A stretch of DNA of 64,000 bases from NCBI RefSeq assembly GCF_029407905.1, contig NC_073629.1, positions 53,952,301 to 54,016,300 on the forward strand, in the 5' to 3' direction. This stretch comes from Bubalus kerabau (taxonomy: Eukaryota; Chordata; Mammalia; Artiodactyla; Bovidae). A program made the translations under genes and the position numbers. The notes beneath the pieces were generated by a model. That model had not been told where the DNA came from, ran no database searches, and was given only the letters and a program-made list of their open reading frames with translations. Positions 1 to 10,602 of the stretch are shown here, piece by piece. Each line of letters starts with the position of its first letter. The stretch's first letter is position 1.

Positions 1-870
1 TAAGACTGTTCTATACATCAGTGTCTCTTTTGCTGTCTCGTACACAGGGTTATTGTTACCATCTTTCTAAATTCCATATATATGCGTTAGTATTCTGTAT
101 TGGTGTTTTTCTTTCTGGCTTACTTCACTCTGTATAATAGGCTCCAGTTTCATCCACCTCATTAGAACTGATTCAAATGTATTCTTTTTAATGGCTGAGT
201 AATACTCCATTGTGTATATGTACCACTGCTTTCTTATCCATTCATCTGCTGATGGACATCTAGGTTGCTTCCATGTCCTGGCTATTATAAACAGTGCTGC
301 GATGAACATTGGGGTACTCGTGTCTCTTTCCCTTCTGGTTTCCTCAGTGTGTATGCCCAGCAGTGGGATTGCTGGATCATAAGGCAGTTCTATTTCCAGT
401 TTTTTAAGGAATCTCCACACTGTTCTCCATAGTGGCTGTACTAGTTTGCATTCCCACCAACAGTGTAAGAGGGTTCCCTTTTCTCCACACCCTCTCCAGC
501 ATTTATTACTTGTAGACTTTTGGATCGCAGCCATTCTGACTGGTGTGAAATGGTACCTCATAGTGGTTTTGATTTGCATTTCTCTGATAATGAGTGATGT
601 TGAGCATCTTTTCATGTGTTTGTTAGCCATCTGTATGTCTTCTTTGGAGAAATGTCTATTTAGTTCTTTGGCCCATTTTTTGATTGGGTCATTTATTTTT
701 CTGGAGTTGAGCTGTAGGAGTTGCTTGTATATTCTCGAGATTAGTTGTTTGTCAGTTGCTTCATTTGCTATTATCTTCTCCCATTCTGAAGGCTGTCTTT
801 TCACCTTGCTAATAGTTTCCTTTGATGTGCAGAAGCTTTTAAGGTTAATTAGGTCAAGCCACTTAAAAGT
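1..870 (-). mobile_element. L1 (LINE-1) 3' fragment, 5'-truncated
   Basis: The reverse strand reads as the C-terminal part of L1 ORF2 followed by the start of the L1 3' UTR, which runs off the left edge of the window. The coding part has no stop or frameshift, so the insertion is fairly young. The 5' truncation lies where L1 codons give way to unrelated sequence, just after the residues WLDLINLKSF on the protein side. The TSD cannot be checked because the 3' end is outside the window. Confidence 0.95.
67..870 (-). pseudogene. L1 ORF2p C-terminal fragment
   Basis: About 265 codons of the L1 ORF2 protein C-terminus, downstream of the reverse transcriptase domain. Recognisable segments are LKSFCTSKETISKVKRQPSE, the cysteine-containing NKCWRGCGEKGTLLHCWW stretch and the terminal EPIIQSEVSQKEKHQY block ending HIYGI-stop. 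The C-terminal domain binds nucleic acid in L1 retrotransposition, but this piece lacks the endonuclease and RT domains and cannot work alone. The open frame runs about 17 codons further into non-L1 flank (MPGPKGIWGFRHCLGTGT); that N-terminus is a chance fusion, not part of the protein. It has no promoter of its own in the window. Confidence 0.93.
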
Positions 871-2257
871 GCCAGTGCCTAAGCAGTGCCTAAACCCCCA
901 AATTCCTTTGGGGCCAGGCATGTGACTTAGCTGTTTAAATCAGTGTGGGTACTCCCAGTGAGCAGTATGAGCTGGTGAGAGTTCTCATAGTGCATCTACA
1001 GGCCACTTATTCTACAGGCCACCTCTTCTACAGGCCACCTCTGTCCCGTGACATAAAGGGTTAACCTTGACTATCTCTGTATTTGAAATGATACATTTCC
1101 AGAAGGCTCTATAATGCTCAAATTTTGCCAGACTCTAATTATAAAAGCTGTACCAGGATCAGTTGCCAGGGTCCTCCTTATATTTTTAACTTTTCCCCTT
1201 CTGAGAACAGTAGGAAATACCAGTGGCAACTGCTTGACCTAAATGACGCTATGGTTTTGGCAGAAAGGTAGTCTCAACTGAGAAGAAAGATGAAATTATG
1301 CAGAATCCAGGGCTCCATATGGCCCCTCAGTCAGGGGTACCATTAGAGTACATCAAATGCATTACCTTCTCTCAAAGAGCTGGCTGGGGGCCTTCTCACT
1401 CCATCTGACCACCTGGCCCCCTTTCCCTCTCTGTCACAAAGACTCCTTCCTCTCTTTCTACCGCACCAGTGCTGGCAAGCTCAGCACTGCCAGTCAGAGT
1501 GGAGGTGGGGGAGGCATTGAGATATCTGGGGATCACCAGCTTGTCCCAGGGCCAGCGTCCCTCAGATCTCTCCAAGACTAGAGGTGGGTCAGCTGTCCTT
1601 TTGGGAAAGGGTCTAAGAGAGTCATTGGTTCAGAATTCAAAAGTCAGTAAAAAGTGTTCATTCTTTAAAGAGCCATGAGGCTGCACAAAGAAGGGAGAAG
1701 CCTGGCCCACAAACATATGAGCAGGGTTTCTGGGTTTCTGGGTTCCCCAAGCTCATTGGAATTGTTTGCAATGCAAAGCACTGTCCTCCACACTTGGTTC
1801 ACATTCGGATGGAAATATTTTGCATCTGATTGGGAACACATGTTTGGAAGACAGAAAAATCTTCTTGTTAAAACATAATAACTCAGGAATGACAAACTGA
1901 GTGTGGGTGGGGAAAAAAATAACACAACCCACCCTCCTCCTAACTCTGCTGGAGTCAGTGCTGGCTTTGGGAGCAGCTTTCTGCAGCACTATCCTGAATG
2001 TCCAAACTGAAGACAGTCATTTTCAGCTTTTCTAGCATGACCCCTCCCTCATTTCCATTCATTATTTCTTCCCAGAGAAGCTCGTGGAATAAACCTGTCA
2101 TTCCTGGAGCCTGTCTTTCCCCAGCAGCAGAGTGTAAGGTCAGCCCCCACATTCACAGAGAGATGGGAGGAAGAGCTCTTCACAGCGTGTAGCACCCAGA
2201 ATTTTCGGGTCCTGGTTCAAACTGAAGAATGGGATTACCTTTGTAATGGAATTACCT
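871..2257. other. Unassigned intergenic or intronic DNA
   Basis: No repeat, RNA gene or exon was recognised here. Short ORFs on both strands (60-86 codons) have no recognisable domains and overlap in conflicting frames. A local direct triplication of a ctacaggccac-like word lies near 998-1040. Composition is ordinary for mammalian noncoding DNA. Confidence 0.6.
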
Positions 2258-2476
2258 GGGCTTCCCAAGTGGTACTAGTGGTAAAGAACATGCTTGCTAA
2301 TGCAGGAGACTTAAGAGATGGGGGTTTGAACCCTGGGTTAAGAAGATCCCCTGAAGAAGGGCATGGCAACCCACTCCAGTATTCTTGCCTGGAGAATCCC
2401 ATGGACAGAGGAGCCTGGCAGGTTACAGTCCATAGAGTCACAAAGAGTCAGATACGACTGAAGTGACTGAGCACTC
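2258..2476 (+). mobile_element. Bov-tA SINE
   Basis: The head reads gggcttcccaagtggta and is a decayed tRNA-like promoter region. It is followed by the Bov-A body (gaagatcccctgaag, cactccagtattcttgcctg) and the BovB-like tail (agtcagatacgactgaagtg). It is a non-autonomous Pol III retroposon of ruminants. About 15% divergence from the usual form suggests an older copy. Confidence 0.93.
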
Positions 2477-3149
2477 ACACATGCTGAGATAGCTCAGTAC
2501 AGGAGAAGACGAATTCTAACCATAACTGTCTTTATGCTTTTGAAACCTCTACCTCCTATTAAATGTATAGTTCTGGCCCCAGTAAGTGCTCAACAAATAT
2601 TGTTCATTAATTAATGATCAAGTCTCCTCTCCCAGCCCCTGTGCAGAAGGACTCTGCATGGTTCTCCTTAAAGGCTTTGCTGCTGCTCAAGAACACCTGT
2701 CTTCAGAAACCCCTGCTTCGAGGTGAAATTACACCAAGAAGAAGCACCTTCCCAGCAAGAAGCCAGCAGAAGGCATGACTTGAAAATGGCCAGAGGCACT
2801 TGAAAGCTCAATTTCACTTTTATCAGTAACTTCAGATTTTTTAAAGATGAATCATTAATGGGATAAGAAAACTTTGACTTACTCTGAATTCACCTACCAC
2901 CCCTCCTGGCGGGGGGAGATGTGGAACCTCCCTCACAGGCAGGACTTTGAGTTTCACTTCCATGACAGCTCTTCATTGCCACCAATTAAGGGTTGTGTTC
3001 AGTGATACTATCAGTTCCCCCTTCTGTTTTTCAGACTCTTGTGGTCACTTAGGAACTGAGGCATTTTCCTGTATTATATGGTGGCAATAGGAAAATGGAA
3101 AAGTAGCTATTAACAAGGTTTGGTTAGGGCTGAAAACTTGTATTTTTAT
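2477..3149. other. Unassigned DNA with a possible L2/MIR 3' scrap
   Basis: The piece near 2572-2612 (agtaagtgctcaacaaatat) looks like the 3' end shared by L2 and MIR elements. Nothing else was recognised. Confidence 0.45.
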
Positions 3150-3520
3150 TTATGTTTTAAAATTCATTTTAATTGGAGGATAATTGCTTTATAATGTTGT
3201 GTTGGTTTCTGCTCTACAACAACCTGAATCAGGCATAAGTATACATATATCCCTTCCCTCTTGAGCCTCCCTCCCCTCTAGGTCATCACAGAGAACCAAG
3301 CTAAGCTCCTTGTGCTATACAGCAGATTCCCATGAGCTATCTATTTACACACAGTAGTTTATATATGTGAATTCTACTCTTTTCAATTCATCCCACCCTC
3401 TCCTCACACAACTGTGCCCACAAGTCCATTCTCTACATCTGCACCTTTATTCCTGCCTTGCAAATAAGTTCATCAGTAACATTTTTCAAGATTCCATATA
3501 TATGCATTAATATATGACAC
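3150..3520 (-). mobile_element. L1 3' UTR fragment
   Basis: Read on the reverse strand this is the ruminant L1 3' UTR, ending in the usual caattatcctccaatt tail motif; the reverse complement starts aattggaggataattgc. It covers the segment from just after ORF2 to near the poly(A) end. It is moderately diverged. Confidence 0.88.
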
Positions 3521-3584
3521 TTGCTTAACAGTAAAATCCCTCTTTCAATGAAATCTAAAGTAGAAGCCCAGATTACAAGCCAGA

Positions 3585-3960
3585 TAAAAGTAGTGCTGCT
3601 ACTATTTATGATAACTAGGACATGGAAGCAACCTAGATGTCCACTGAGAGATGAATGGATAAAGAAGTTGTGGTACAGGTATACAATGGGATGTTATTCA
3701 GAAATTGAGTCAGTTGTAGTGAAGTGGATGAACCTAGAGCCTGTTATACAGAGTGAAGTTAGTCAGAAAGAGGAAAATACCGTATATTAGCACATAGCTA
3801 TGGGATCTAGAAAAATGGTACTGATGAAACTATTAGTAGGGAAGGAATGGAGATGCAGACAGAGAGAATGGACTTATGGACACAGCGAGGGGAGGGAAAA
3901 GGTAGGATGAATTGAGAGAGAATAGCATTGAAAACCTTTACTTTGGATGTTTGTATTTCC
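3585..3960 (+). mobile_element. L1 ORF2 end plus 3' UTR start
   Basis: Sense-strand L1 in the opposite orientation to the neighbouring fragment. It begins within the ORF2 C-terminus (ITRTWKQPRCPLRDEW) and continues into the 3' UTR (gatgaattgagagagaatag), then stops without a poly(A). The two fragments overlap in L1 coordinates over the start of the 3' UTR, so they are more probably two insertions than the two halves of one inverted insertion. Confidence 0.88.
3600..3790 (+). pseudogene. L1 ORF2p C-terminal remnant
   Basis: About 60 codons of the L1 ORF2 C-terminus (RTWKQPRCPLRDEWIKKLWY, then EPVIQSEVSQKEE). Codons upstream of the RTWKQ block are not L1-like. The acidic and hydrophobic pattern is kept, but the fragment carries no catalytic domain. 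It is a dead 3' piece. Confidence 0.85.
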
Positions 3961-4129
3961 TTTTCAAGTGGAATGGCCTCTCTTGTGTCTGCCATATACC
4001 CCATCTCAAATTAGTAACATCTTAACCATCTTCCCAAGCTCTCTTCAATTCAGTGTTTTCCATGGAGTCTTGATTCTCTGCACCAGATGTGACTGCTTCC
4101 TCCAACCACAGTGTCAGGCTCTCTAGGAT

Positions 4130-4330
4130 CTGATCTTGGCCCTGCATGTTCTTGGCTGTAGACCCTGTGAAAGGTACTGAAATTCAGTGTGCCCAATTTC
4201 CTCATCTGTAGACTAGAGACGAATACAACCTACCCCAAAGGACTTGAGATTCAAATAATCCAATTCATAACAAACACTTAGGAAAGTATCTGTAAACATT
4301 TAACTGTACTTAAGTGTTATTGTCAGTTCT
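4130..4330 (+). repeat. MIR-like SINE remnant
   Basis: The phrase caatttcctcatctgtagac followed by a weak match to the MIR core suggests an old MIR in sense orientation. Divergence is high and the ends are uncertain. Confidence 0.5.
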
Positions 4331-4561
4331 TACCTGTGAGTGCTAATAGAACCTTAAAATCTCTAAAAGATCTTGCCTTCCTTCCTTTCTTATATGTATG
4401 GTATCTTGCCCATCTACTTCTTTCCACTCTTCTTAGATGTTTAAAGGGAACTCTCATTTCCCTCAGCCAGTGGGGAAACTCTGGGCAAGTTGAAGTTATC
4501 CACTTTAGCCTAATGTACTTGGGAGCAGAAACAATGCTGTCTCTTATCTCTGTAGCTGGAG

Positions 4562-4592
<31 letters not shown>
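4562..4592. repeat. (TA)n(CA)n microsatellite, left block
   Basis: Ten or so TA units run into CA units directly against the left edge of a reversed SINE. A similar TA-then-CA block lies on the SINE's other side. Confidence 0.95.
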
Positions 4593-4794
4593 GTTAGTCG
4601 ATCAGTCATGTCCAACTCTTTGCAACCCCATGGATTGTGGCCTGCCAGTCTCCTCTGCCCATGGAATTCTCCAGACAAGAATACTAGAGTAGGTTTCCAT
4701 TCTCTTCTCCAGCAGATCTTCCCAACGCCAGGATTGAACCTGGGTCTCCTCCATTGCTGGTAGATTCTTTACTGTCTGAGCCACCAGGGAAGCC
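4593..4794 (-). mobile_element. Bov-tA SINE inserted in a microsatellite
   Basis: The reverse strand begins gggcttccctggtggctcag and runs through the Bov-A body to the BovB-like tail. It is flanked on both sides by TA/CA repeats, so it either entered a microsatellite or its TSD seeded one. Confidence 0.94.
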
Positions 4795-4795
4795 C

Positions 4796-4834
<39 letters not shown>

Positions 4835-4850
4835 TGCACACACATATATA
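4795..4850. repeat. (TA)n(CA)n microsatellite, right block
   Basis: About 12 TA units followed by CA units, a CATG-like interruption and further TA. It is a likely length-variable locus. Confidence 0.95.
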
Positions 4851-4859
4851 TTAAGTACA

Positions 4860-6098
4860 TGTTGAAATTAAGTACATAAGGTTTACATAGTGCCTAGTAT
4901 ATTCCAAGCTCTAAGAATATATGTCTCAACTTTTGTTGACATCATCTCATACCCAGAGGAGGAATCTAGAGCATATACCTTTGAAAATGTCCACATCCAA
5001 TTCAAAAATGAGACATAACGCAAAGTCAAATTTTGCCTTCTCCCTGACAAGACGGGGAGAGTCTGACAACATACGAAAACTCTTCCCTACATGCAGAGCT
5101 GTCGTCAGTACTTCCCCACATTTAGTGACATATGGACACTGCAGTGAATGCCAGAAATGTCAGTGACCAGAGCAAGGACAGTGCCCTGTCCATAGTTAGT
5201 AGTTGCTATATTTATTTTCACTTTGATTTGCTGTCAGCTCAGTCCTTCCAAATCCACAGTCTATGAAAGAAGACTTTGAGTCTTCATTAGTTTTCTTACA
5301 TTATCTGTTTTCAGGATGCAAGGTAAATCTAACAGTTTCCTACTTTTAATGTTCCTAGATTTTCTCTTTAGTCAGTATAACGCTTTCTTACATCCTTTTC
5401 TGCCTTAACCTATTATAATTTTTCTGCAAGAACTCCTTGCATCAGTCTCTTCTTCCCAGAGCGTTCCCACACTGGTTCTTGGTCATGGTAAGTTGCTCTG
5501 ATCATCCTGAAAGAGACCAATCTTCTCGGTACCTCTGTGTGAACATTCAGAGAGCTCTTTGGAGTGTGATTCGTTTATCAGTCAGATCCTGGTGGGGAGC
5601 ACAAGACTCACTCAGATGGGATTCTGAAGAAAGGTAAGGAAGGACTATAGACAAAGCAGGTCAGGGAATCTAGTGAGGGGTGTTGAGGTGCCCAGGACCA
5701 GAAACACTGGGAAGCCATTCCCACCGTGAGGCTGGAGGGACACAGGAAGGAAATTGCATAACTGAAGCTTGGTGAGAGCTGGAGCCAGACATGAGGGAGA
5801 GCAGCCTGCAGGAGCTGTAGTCTAGAAGGATACAACTCTGCCAGGCAGGGAGATGGGGTGTCACAGCCAAGGGATCAGCTGCCTGGAGCCTAGTGCAGTG
5901 AAGAAAAGGACAGAGATGAACTCACAGGTGAGGTGGGAAAGGGCAAGAAGAGAAGAACCAGCACAATGTATGTGAAAATATGCGTATCTAAACCTGTAAA
6001 TGAAACTTCCCAGTCACCTGCACACCACAGGAAAACTCCATCCACACAACACTCCTTCTAGGGAAGTCTAAGGAGAGTCCTCCTTATTTGACTCTGCT
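4860..6098. other. Unassigned DNA
   Basis: No recognised repeat or exon. Several 60-80-codon ORFs lie on both strands without domain signatures; I treat them as chance. Confidence 0.55.
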
Positions 6099-6178
6099 AC
6101 TGCTGTGTGCGTGCTCAGTCATGTCTGACTCCGTGTGACCCCGTGGCCTGTAGCCCACCAGGCTCCTCTGTCTGGTCT
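6099..6178 (-). repeat. Bov-A SINE 3' fragment
   Basis: Only the tail half of a reversed ruminant SINE is present (ctcagtcatgtctgactccg, gtagcccaccaggctcctct). The tRNA-like head is missing, so this is a truncated copy. Confidence 0.88.
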
Positions 6179-6463
6179 TTATTGGTGTAACTAGAAAGGA
6201 AAGGTCATCTTAATTTCTAAAGAAGGAAAGTAGCATAACCTCACCCATGATGGTGATTCCCTGAGGCCCCTAAGATTTGTGCAACATCCTTCTCTTTTGG
6301 TTGCAGAAATATGTTAAGAAATTTTTCTATTAATCACTCCTGGACTAAAAATCGCAGTGAATGAAGTATCCACAGATTATGCTTATTTCTTTCAGATGCA
6401 TGACTATATTGTGGACTCTTTTTTAAGTCGACAAGTTTATGTGTTCCAGTTCTAGGTATAATT

Positions 6464-6606
6464 CAGTGGTCTCAACCCTGGATACTCACCAGCATCACCT
6501 TCAGAACTTCAGAATTAGTACAAGATCCTGTGACTTACCCCAGAAATTCTCAATTGGGAATGATTAATTTAAAACTGTGGGTGTATGATTAGGAAGCTCT
6601 ACATGG
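6464..6606. repeat. MER5A-like DNA transposon remnant
   Basis: The opening agtggtctcaaccctgg and the terminal ggaagctct resemble the short inverted termini and body of the hAT-Charlie nonautonomous element MER5A. It is highly diverged. Orientation is not assigned because the ends are inverted repeats. Confidence 0.5.
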
Positions 6607-7417
6607 AGATTTTATCCAGACCTCTTTGATCTATCAATAAAGGTTAACATCATTCTGTGTTATATCTTTTAAATATCTCCCATATTATTCCCAAGATAAT
6701 TTATTATTTGGAAATATCTACACAAGGGAAATAGAAGTCACCTTTCACATAATAATCATGCTCTTAAAAAGAAATGAATTTAATGTAATTAAAATTGAGA
6801 TTCTTCACAGACAAAATTAGCTTGTGGTTTAAGGGGAAGAATGTGGAATTTCTTTGAAAGTTAAAATTATCAAACTAAAACTTGCCTATATAGTTCTCCA
6901 AGCCCACTAATTCCTGCAGAGAATAACCAGCACAGTGTAGGTGATAAAGCACCAAGCCTTCATTCCTCAACCTTTCCAATAGAATCTTGCCATCCACCCA
7001 ACCTAAAGTATTCGGCTCATGTTACCTCTTTGCTTTTCATTGTTTGCTTATTCAATTTAGCATATCTCATGTTCTATATTTTTAAAAGCACTTATTTTTG
7101 TAAACATCATATGTGAACATCATGAAATTAAAGATTGTGTCCTGTTCGTTTCTACATTATCAGCCACAGTGCAAGTCTAGGTAGCTGTTCACTGTATGTC
7201 TGCTGAGTTAACATGTTACTCTGAAAACAAATACATGCATTTCTATGGGGAAAAAAATGTACCTGGTACTAATGATGCTTTATATTGACATATACCCACA
7301 TTTCCCCTCATACCAACCTATGGTACCAGCCTCAACGCTTCTACTCCAGGCCCAAAGAAGAAAATCTAGATCTCAGATCCAAAGAGATCATGCTTGAGTT
7401 AAACACTGAGGGCACCT
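6607..7417. other. Unassigned A+T-rich DNA
   Basis: No gene recognised. The stretch near 7130-7210 has a weak resemblance to an L2 3' end. Confidence 0.5.
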
Positions 7418-7430
7418 AATGGGCTTCTTG

Positions 7431-7686
7431 GACTTCCCTGGTAGCTCAGCAGTAAAGAATCCACCTGCAATGCAGGAGACTTGCCGGAGATGCAGATTCA
7501 ATCCCTGAATTGGGACGATCCCCTGGAGAAGGAAATGGCAACCTACTCCAGTATTCTTGCCTGAGAAATTTCATGGACTGCAGCCCGGCAACCTCCTCTG
7601 GGAAATCCCATGGACAGAGGAGCCTGGTGGGCTATAGTGCATGGGGCTGCAAAGAGCTGAACACGACTGAGTGACTCAACAACAAC
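7431..7686 (+). mobile_element. Bov-tA SINE with internal partial duplication
   Basis: The tRNA-like head (gacttccctggtagctcag) and Bov-A body are present. The segment around aatttcatggactgcagccc is followed by a second copy of the aatcccatggacagaggagcc motif, so the body is partly repeated. Flanking words aatgggcttctt (7418-7429) and aatggacttctt (7687-7698) differ by one base and are a plausible TSD. Confidence 0.9.
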
Positions 7687-7698
7687 AATGGACTTCTT

Positions 7699-8919
7699 AT
7701 CCAAAACTTCAGAAAACACTCTTTTTCAGACAAATGTTTATAATTATTCAGTGGACTTTCTTGAATTTAGTATGATTTATTGATTTTCTATTATTACTGA
7801 ACCTCTCTACAGGTCTTTCCTGATCATAGATATCCCCTCATTTATTTTTAAGTCATTTTTAATGATAGTTTAAAGCCATGTACAAAATGGAGAATATCAT
7901 TTTTTAAAAAGAATTGCAGATAATATCTGATACTCAGAAACTTCAGTAAAAGATGTATCTGGAAATGCCACTCTTGAAATCACATACATGATGAAAAAGG
8001 ACCGGAACTGATAAATTTTAATGCAGCTAGGCAAAAACCCAAGGCCTATCACACCAGCTGGTCATTCTTGCTTTAGCCATTAAAAGTGGCCTTTTTTGTG
8101 GCTAACAACAGAAATGTCGGTCAATCAGGCACAGCTGTAGGTCTGGGCTTGGAGCCCGCTCTCAACCTTACCCCCTCCCTCTCTTTCCCCCAGGCTAGGA
8201 TGGAATGAAAGGGTCAGGACTGGCAGTAAGCACAGAGAAAGGGAAACCAAGATGCTTAAACCCAGATGAGAGATTGATTGCTGCAACATCTCAGGCCTTA
8301 GCCCATTAGGTAAAGTTTAACCTTTGCAAAACAGGTCACTTGGCAAAAATGGATGGAAAATACAAACTTCAGGTTGAAAGACACAGAGGAGGCGAGGGGA
8401 GATGCTCCGCTGCATATGGCGTTCCATTAATAGGTATCACACTCCATAATGGGAACATTTTTATACAAATGTGTTCTTTGGAATCCAGCCAAGAGCAGGG
8501 CACCCTAGTGAAATCACAATGCACAGCTAATGAGCTATTTTTGGTGAATTTGGCACTAGAGACTAATAGAACCAATTTGTCCCCAAAATGTTAAATCATT
8601 TAGCGCTTCTTTGGAGGTGCTAAGTGCATCTAGAACTTTTCGAGCTGTCAATAAAAATTACAGACTACTCCAAAGCCTTCGGTCTTGGCTTGCAACCCTT
8701 TATCCTTGGATTAGAGGGCTGCTGGGCACCCGAGGAGGCTCCAAGCAGTGCCTGCTACCTGCAGGAAGCAAGTGGTTGGGCTCAGCCTGACTAATGAGAG
8801 ACTAAAGAGATTGTGAGCATTTTTTATCATCCATGCTGTCAACCCACAGTTCCACTATAATCACCCAATCATCTTCATATCCTCCCCACACTCTGCCATC
8901 CACTAATTTCCTTTCACGG
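7699..8919. other. Repeat-free block, candidate conserved noncoding DNA
   Basis: No interspersed repeat was recognised. The part at 8030-8720 has balanced composition and several homeodomain-like or E-box-like words (cattaatagg, catatg, gctaatgagc). The longest ORF here (84 codons at 8340-8594) has no recognisable domain. Conservation is inferred from style only. Confidence 0.35.
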
Positions 8920-9830
8920 CACTGCCATTCTTCCAGGCCCATAATCTTAGGAATTTGACTCCTCCATCACATTTACCATTTCCCCTTGTATTTCCCCTCC
9001 ATTCCCTCTATACCAGTTCTCAGTCCTACCCTTGAATTTCTAAAGTTGTCTACTGAAACTCCCTTCCAGCAGCCTCCCTCACTTACAGCCATCCTGCATA
9101 TTGATGGAAGATGAATCCTCATTAGCTAACACTCTCAAAAAGTTACTTACCTATTTGAAAACTTTCAGTGGCTCCCCAGTACCCACCACGTCAAGTCTAG
9201 ATTCAGCTGCCTGACTTTCAAAGCCCTTTATAAGATGACCGCATTCAACTGAGATGGCCTCATTTCCCACAAGCTATCTTACCCTGCTTGGCTCAAGAGA
9301 ATCATTAGCCATCATTAAATAAATAAATCCCTGCTACTGCTCACCCTGGAGGCCACTACAAAGAGTGAGCAAGTTACTCAGAGCTACCAGTGTGAGAAAC
9401 AGTAAAAATCCAAAAACAAAACCCGCAGTATACAGCATCTGCCTTTGTGAATTACATTTTGGAGGTTAAAAATGCTATTCATTTTCTTGGTCTATGACCC
9501 ACTCACCCTATTCCCACAAAGAAGCTCCTCTTCTCATAAACTCAAATTTGCTGCAAACCTACCAAACTATTTTTTATGCTGTAATAACAAATAAAAACAA
9601 TTTCACTGCAATGACCAATTGCCCAACACATGGCCTCTGCTCTCCTTACAGTCCTCTGCTCACCTGTACTCATGCCTCCTCTTTGCTTTCACATCTGCTT
9701 TGCTCTTCTCAGCGTGCTCCCTCCTCCCCACTTCATCCAGTCAAATCCCATTCTGTAAGGCTTAGTCCTAGTTCCAATCTCCACCTGCTCAAGTATGGCT
9801 GCCCTTACTAAAGACCCAGTTCTCCAGGAG
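8920..9830 (+). repeat. L2 LINE remnant
   Basis: Pyrimidine-rich sense-strand sequence with typical L2 3'-half phrases: tttcagtggctccccagtac, an aaagccctttataagatga-like stretch, and tgctttcacatctgctttgc. It is heavily diverged, and part of the middle (about 9300-9490) does not match what I recall. Confidence 0.6.
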
Positions 9831-10287
9831 TTTATCCTTGCAAGTAATATACCATGTCATTTTATATAAGGACTTTAGCATCTTCAGGTTTTAATATCCC
9901 TGGGGGTGCTGGAACCAATCTCCCAGCGATGTGAGAGATAACTGCACAATATTATTTACTACTCAAGTTTAGTATTCTATCTAGCACTCATTGCTGATTA
10001 CTTTAGGGGAGTCTTTCTTGCTTCTAAAGCTATGGTCCCAGTAGGTGCAAAATAAATACCTTTGGATTCATTGATACATTCATGCTTTAATTCTTTCCCT
10101 GTAGTGCCTAAAATGATGCTAAGCATATAGCAGGGGCTCAAAAAGTCCACCTAATCAATAATTGGTCACTTTCATGGAGCATTTTTCTTAGTCTACTCCA
10201 GATATCAGGTTGGAACATTCTCTAATCTAATAGTATGGTTACTATGCTAAAGAAGACTAACCACCTTACACAAATTTGTGTGCCCCC
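9831..10287. other. Unassigned DNA
   Basis: Near 10085-10145 there is a weak MIR/L2 3'-end resemblance (gctaagcatatagcaggggc). Nothing else was recognised. Confidence 0.4.
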
Positions 10288-10298
10288 TTCCCTCATAT

Positions 10299-10591
10299 GG
10301 GCATCCCTGGTAGCTCAGCTAGTAAAGAATCCACCTGCAATGCAGAAGATGCTGGTTCGATTCCTGGATCAGGAAGATCCCCTGGAGGAGGGATAGGTTA
10401 CCCACTCCAGTATTCTTGGGCTTCCCTGGTGGCTCAGCTGGTATAGAATCTGCCTGCAATGCGGGAGACCTGGGTTTGATCCATGGTCTGAGAAGATCCC
10501 CTGGAGAAGAGAAAGGCTACCCACTCCAGTATTCTGGCCTGGAGAATTCCATGGGGTCACAAAGAGTCAGAGATGACTAAGCGACTTTCAT
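10299..10591 (+). mobile_element. Dimeric tRNA-headed SINE (Bov-tA-related)
   Basis: Two tRNA-like heads lie in tandem. The first unit runs head to cactccagtattctt. The second begins at once with gggcttccctggtggctcag and ends in a shortened tail (ctggcctggagaattcc). The perfect 11-bp repeat ttccctcatat at 10288-10298 and 10592-10602 flanks the pair, so both units inserted together. The same junction occurs in two other copies in this window. Confidence 0.92.
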
Positions 10592-10602
10592 TTCCCTCAT
10601 AT

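Noticed and set aside
2258..2330. tRNA genes at the many gcttccctggtggctcag heads
   Set aside because: These are tRNA-derived SINE heads. They lack a proper tRNA structure and continue into Bov-A sequence.
3150..3960. A single twin-primed L1
   Set aside because: The two pieces overlap in L1 coordinates by more than twin priming normally gives.
4562..4850. CRISPR-like alternation of repeats
   Set aside because: It is a TA/CA microsatellite around a SINE, with no direct repeats and unique spacers.
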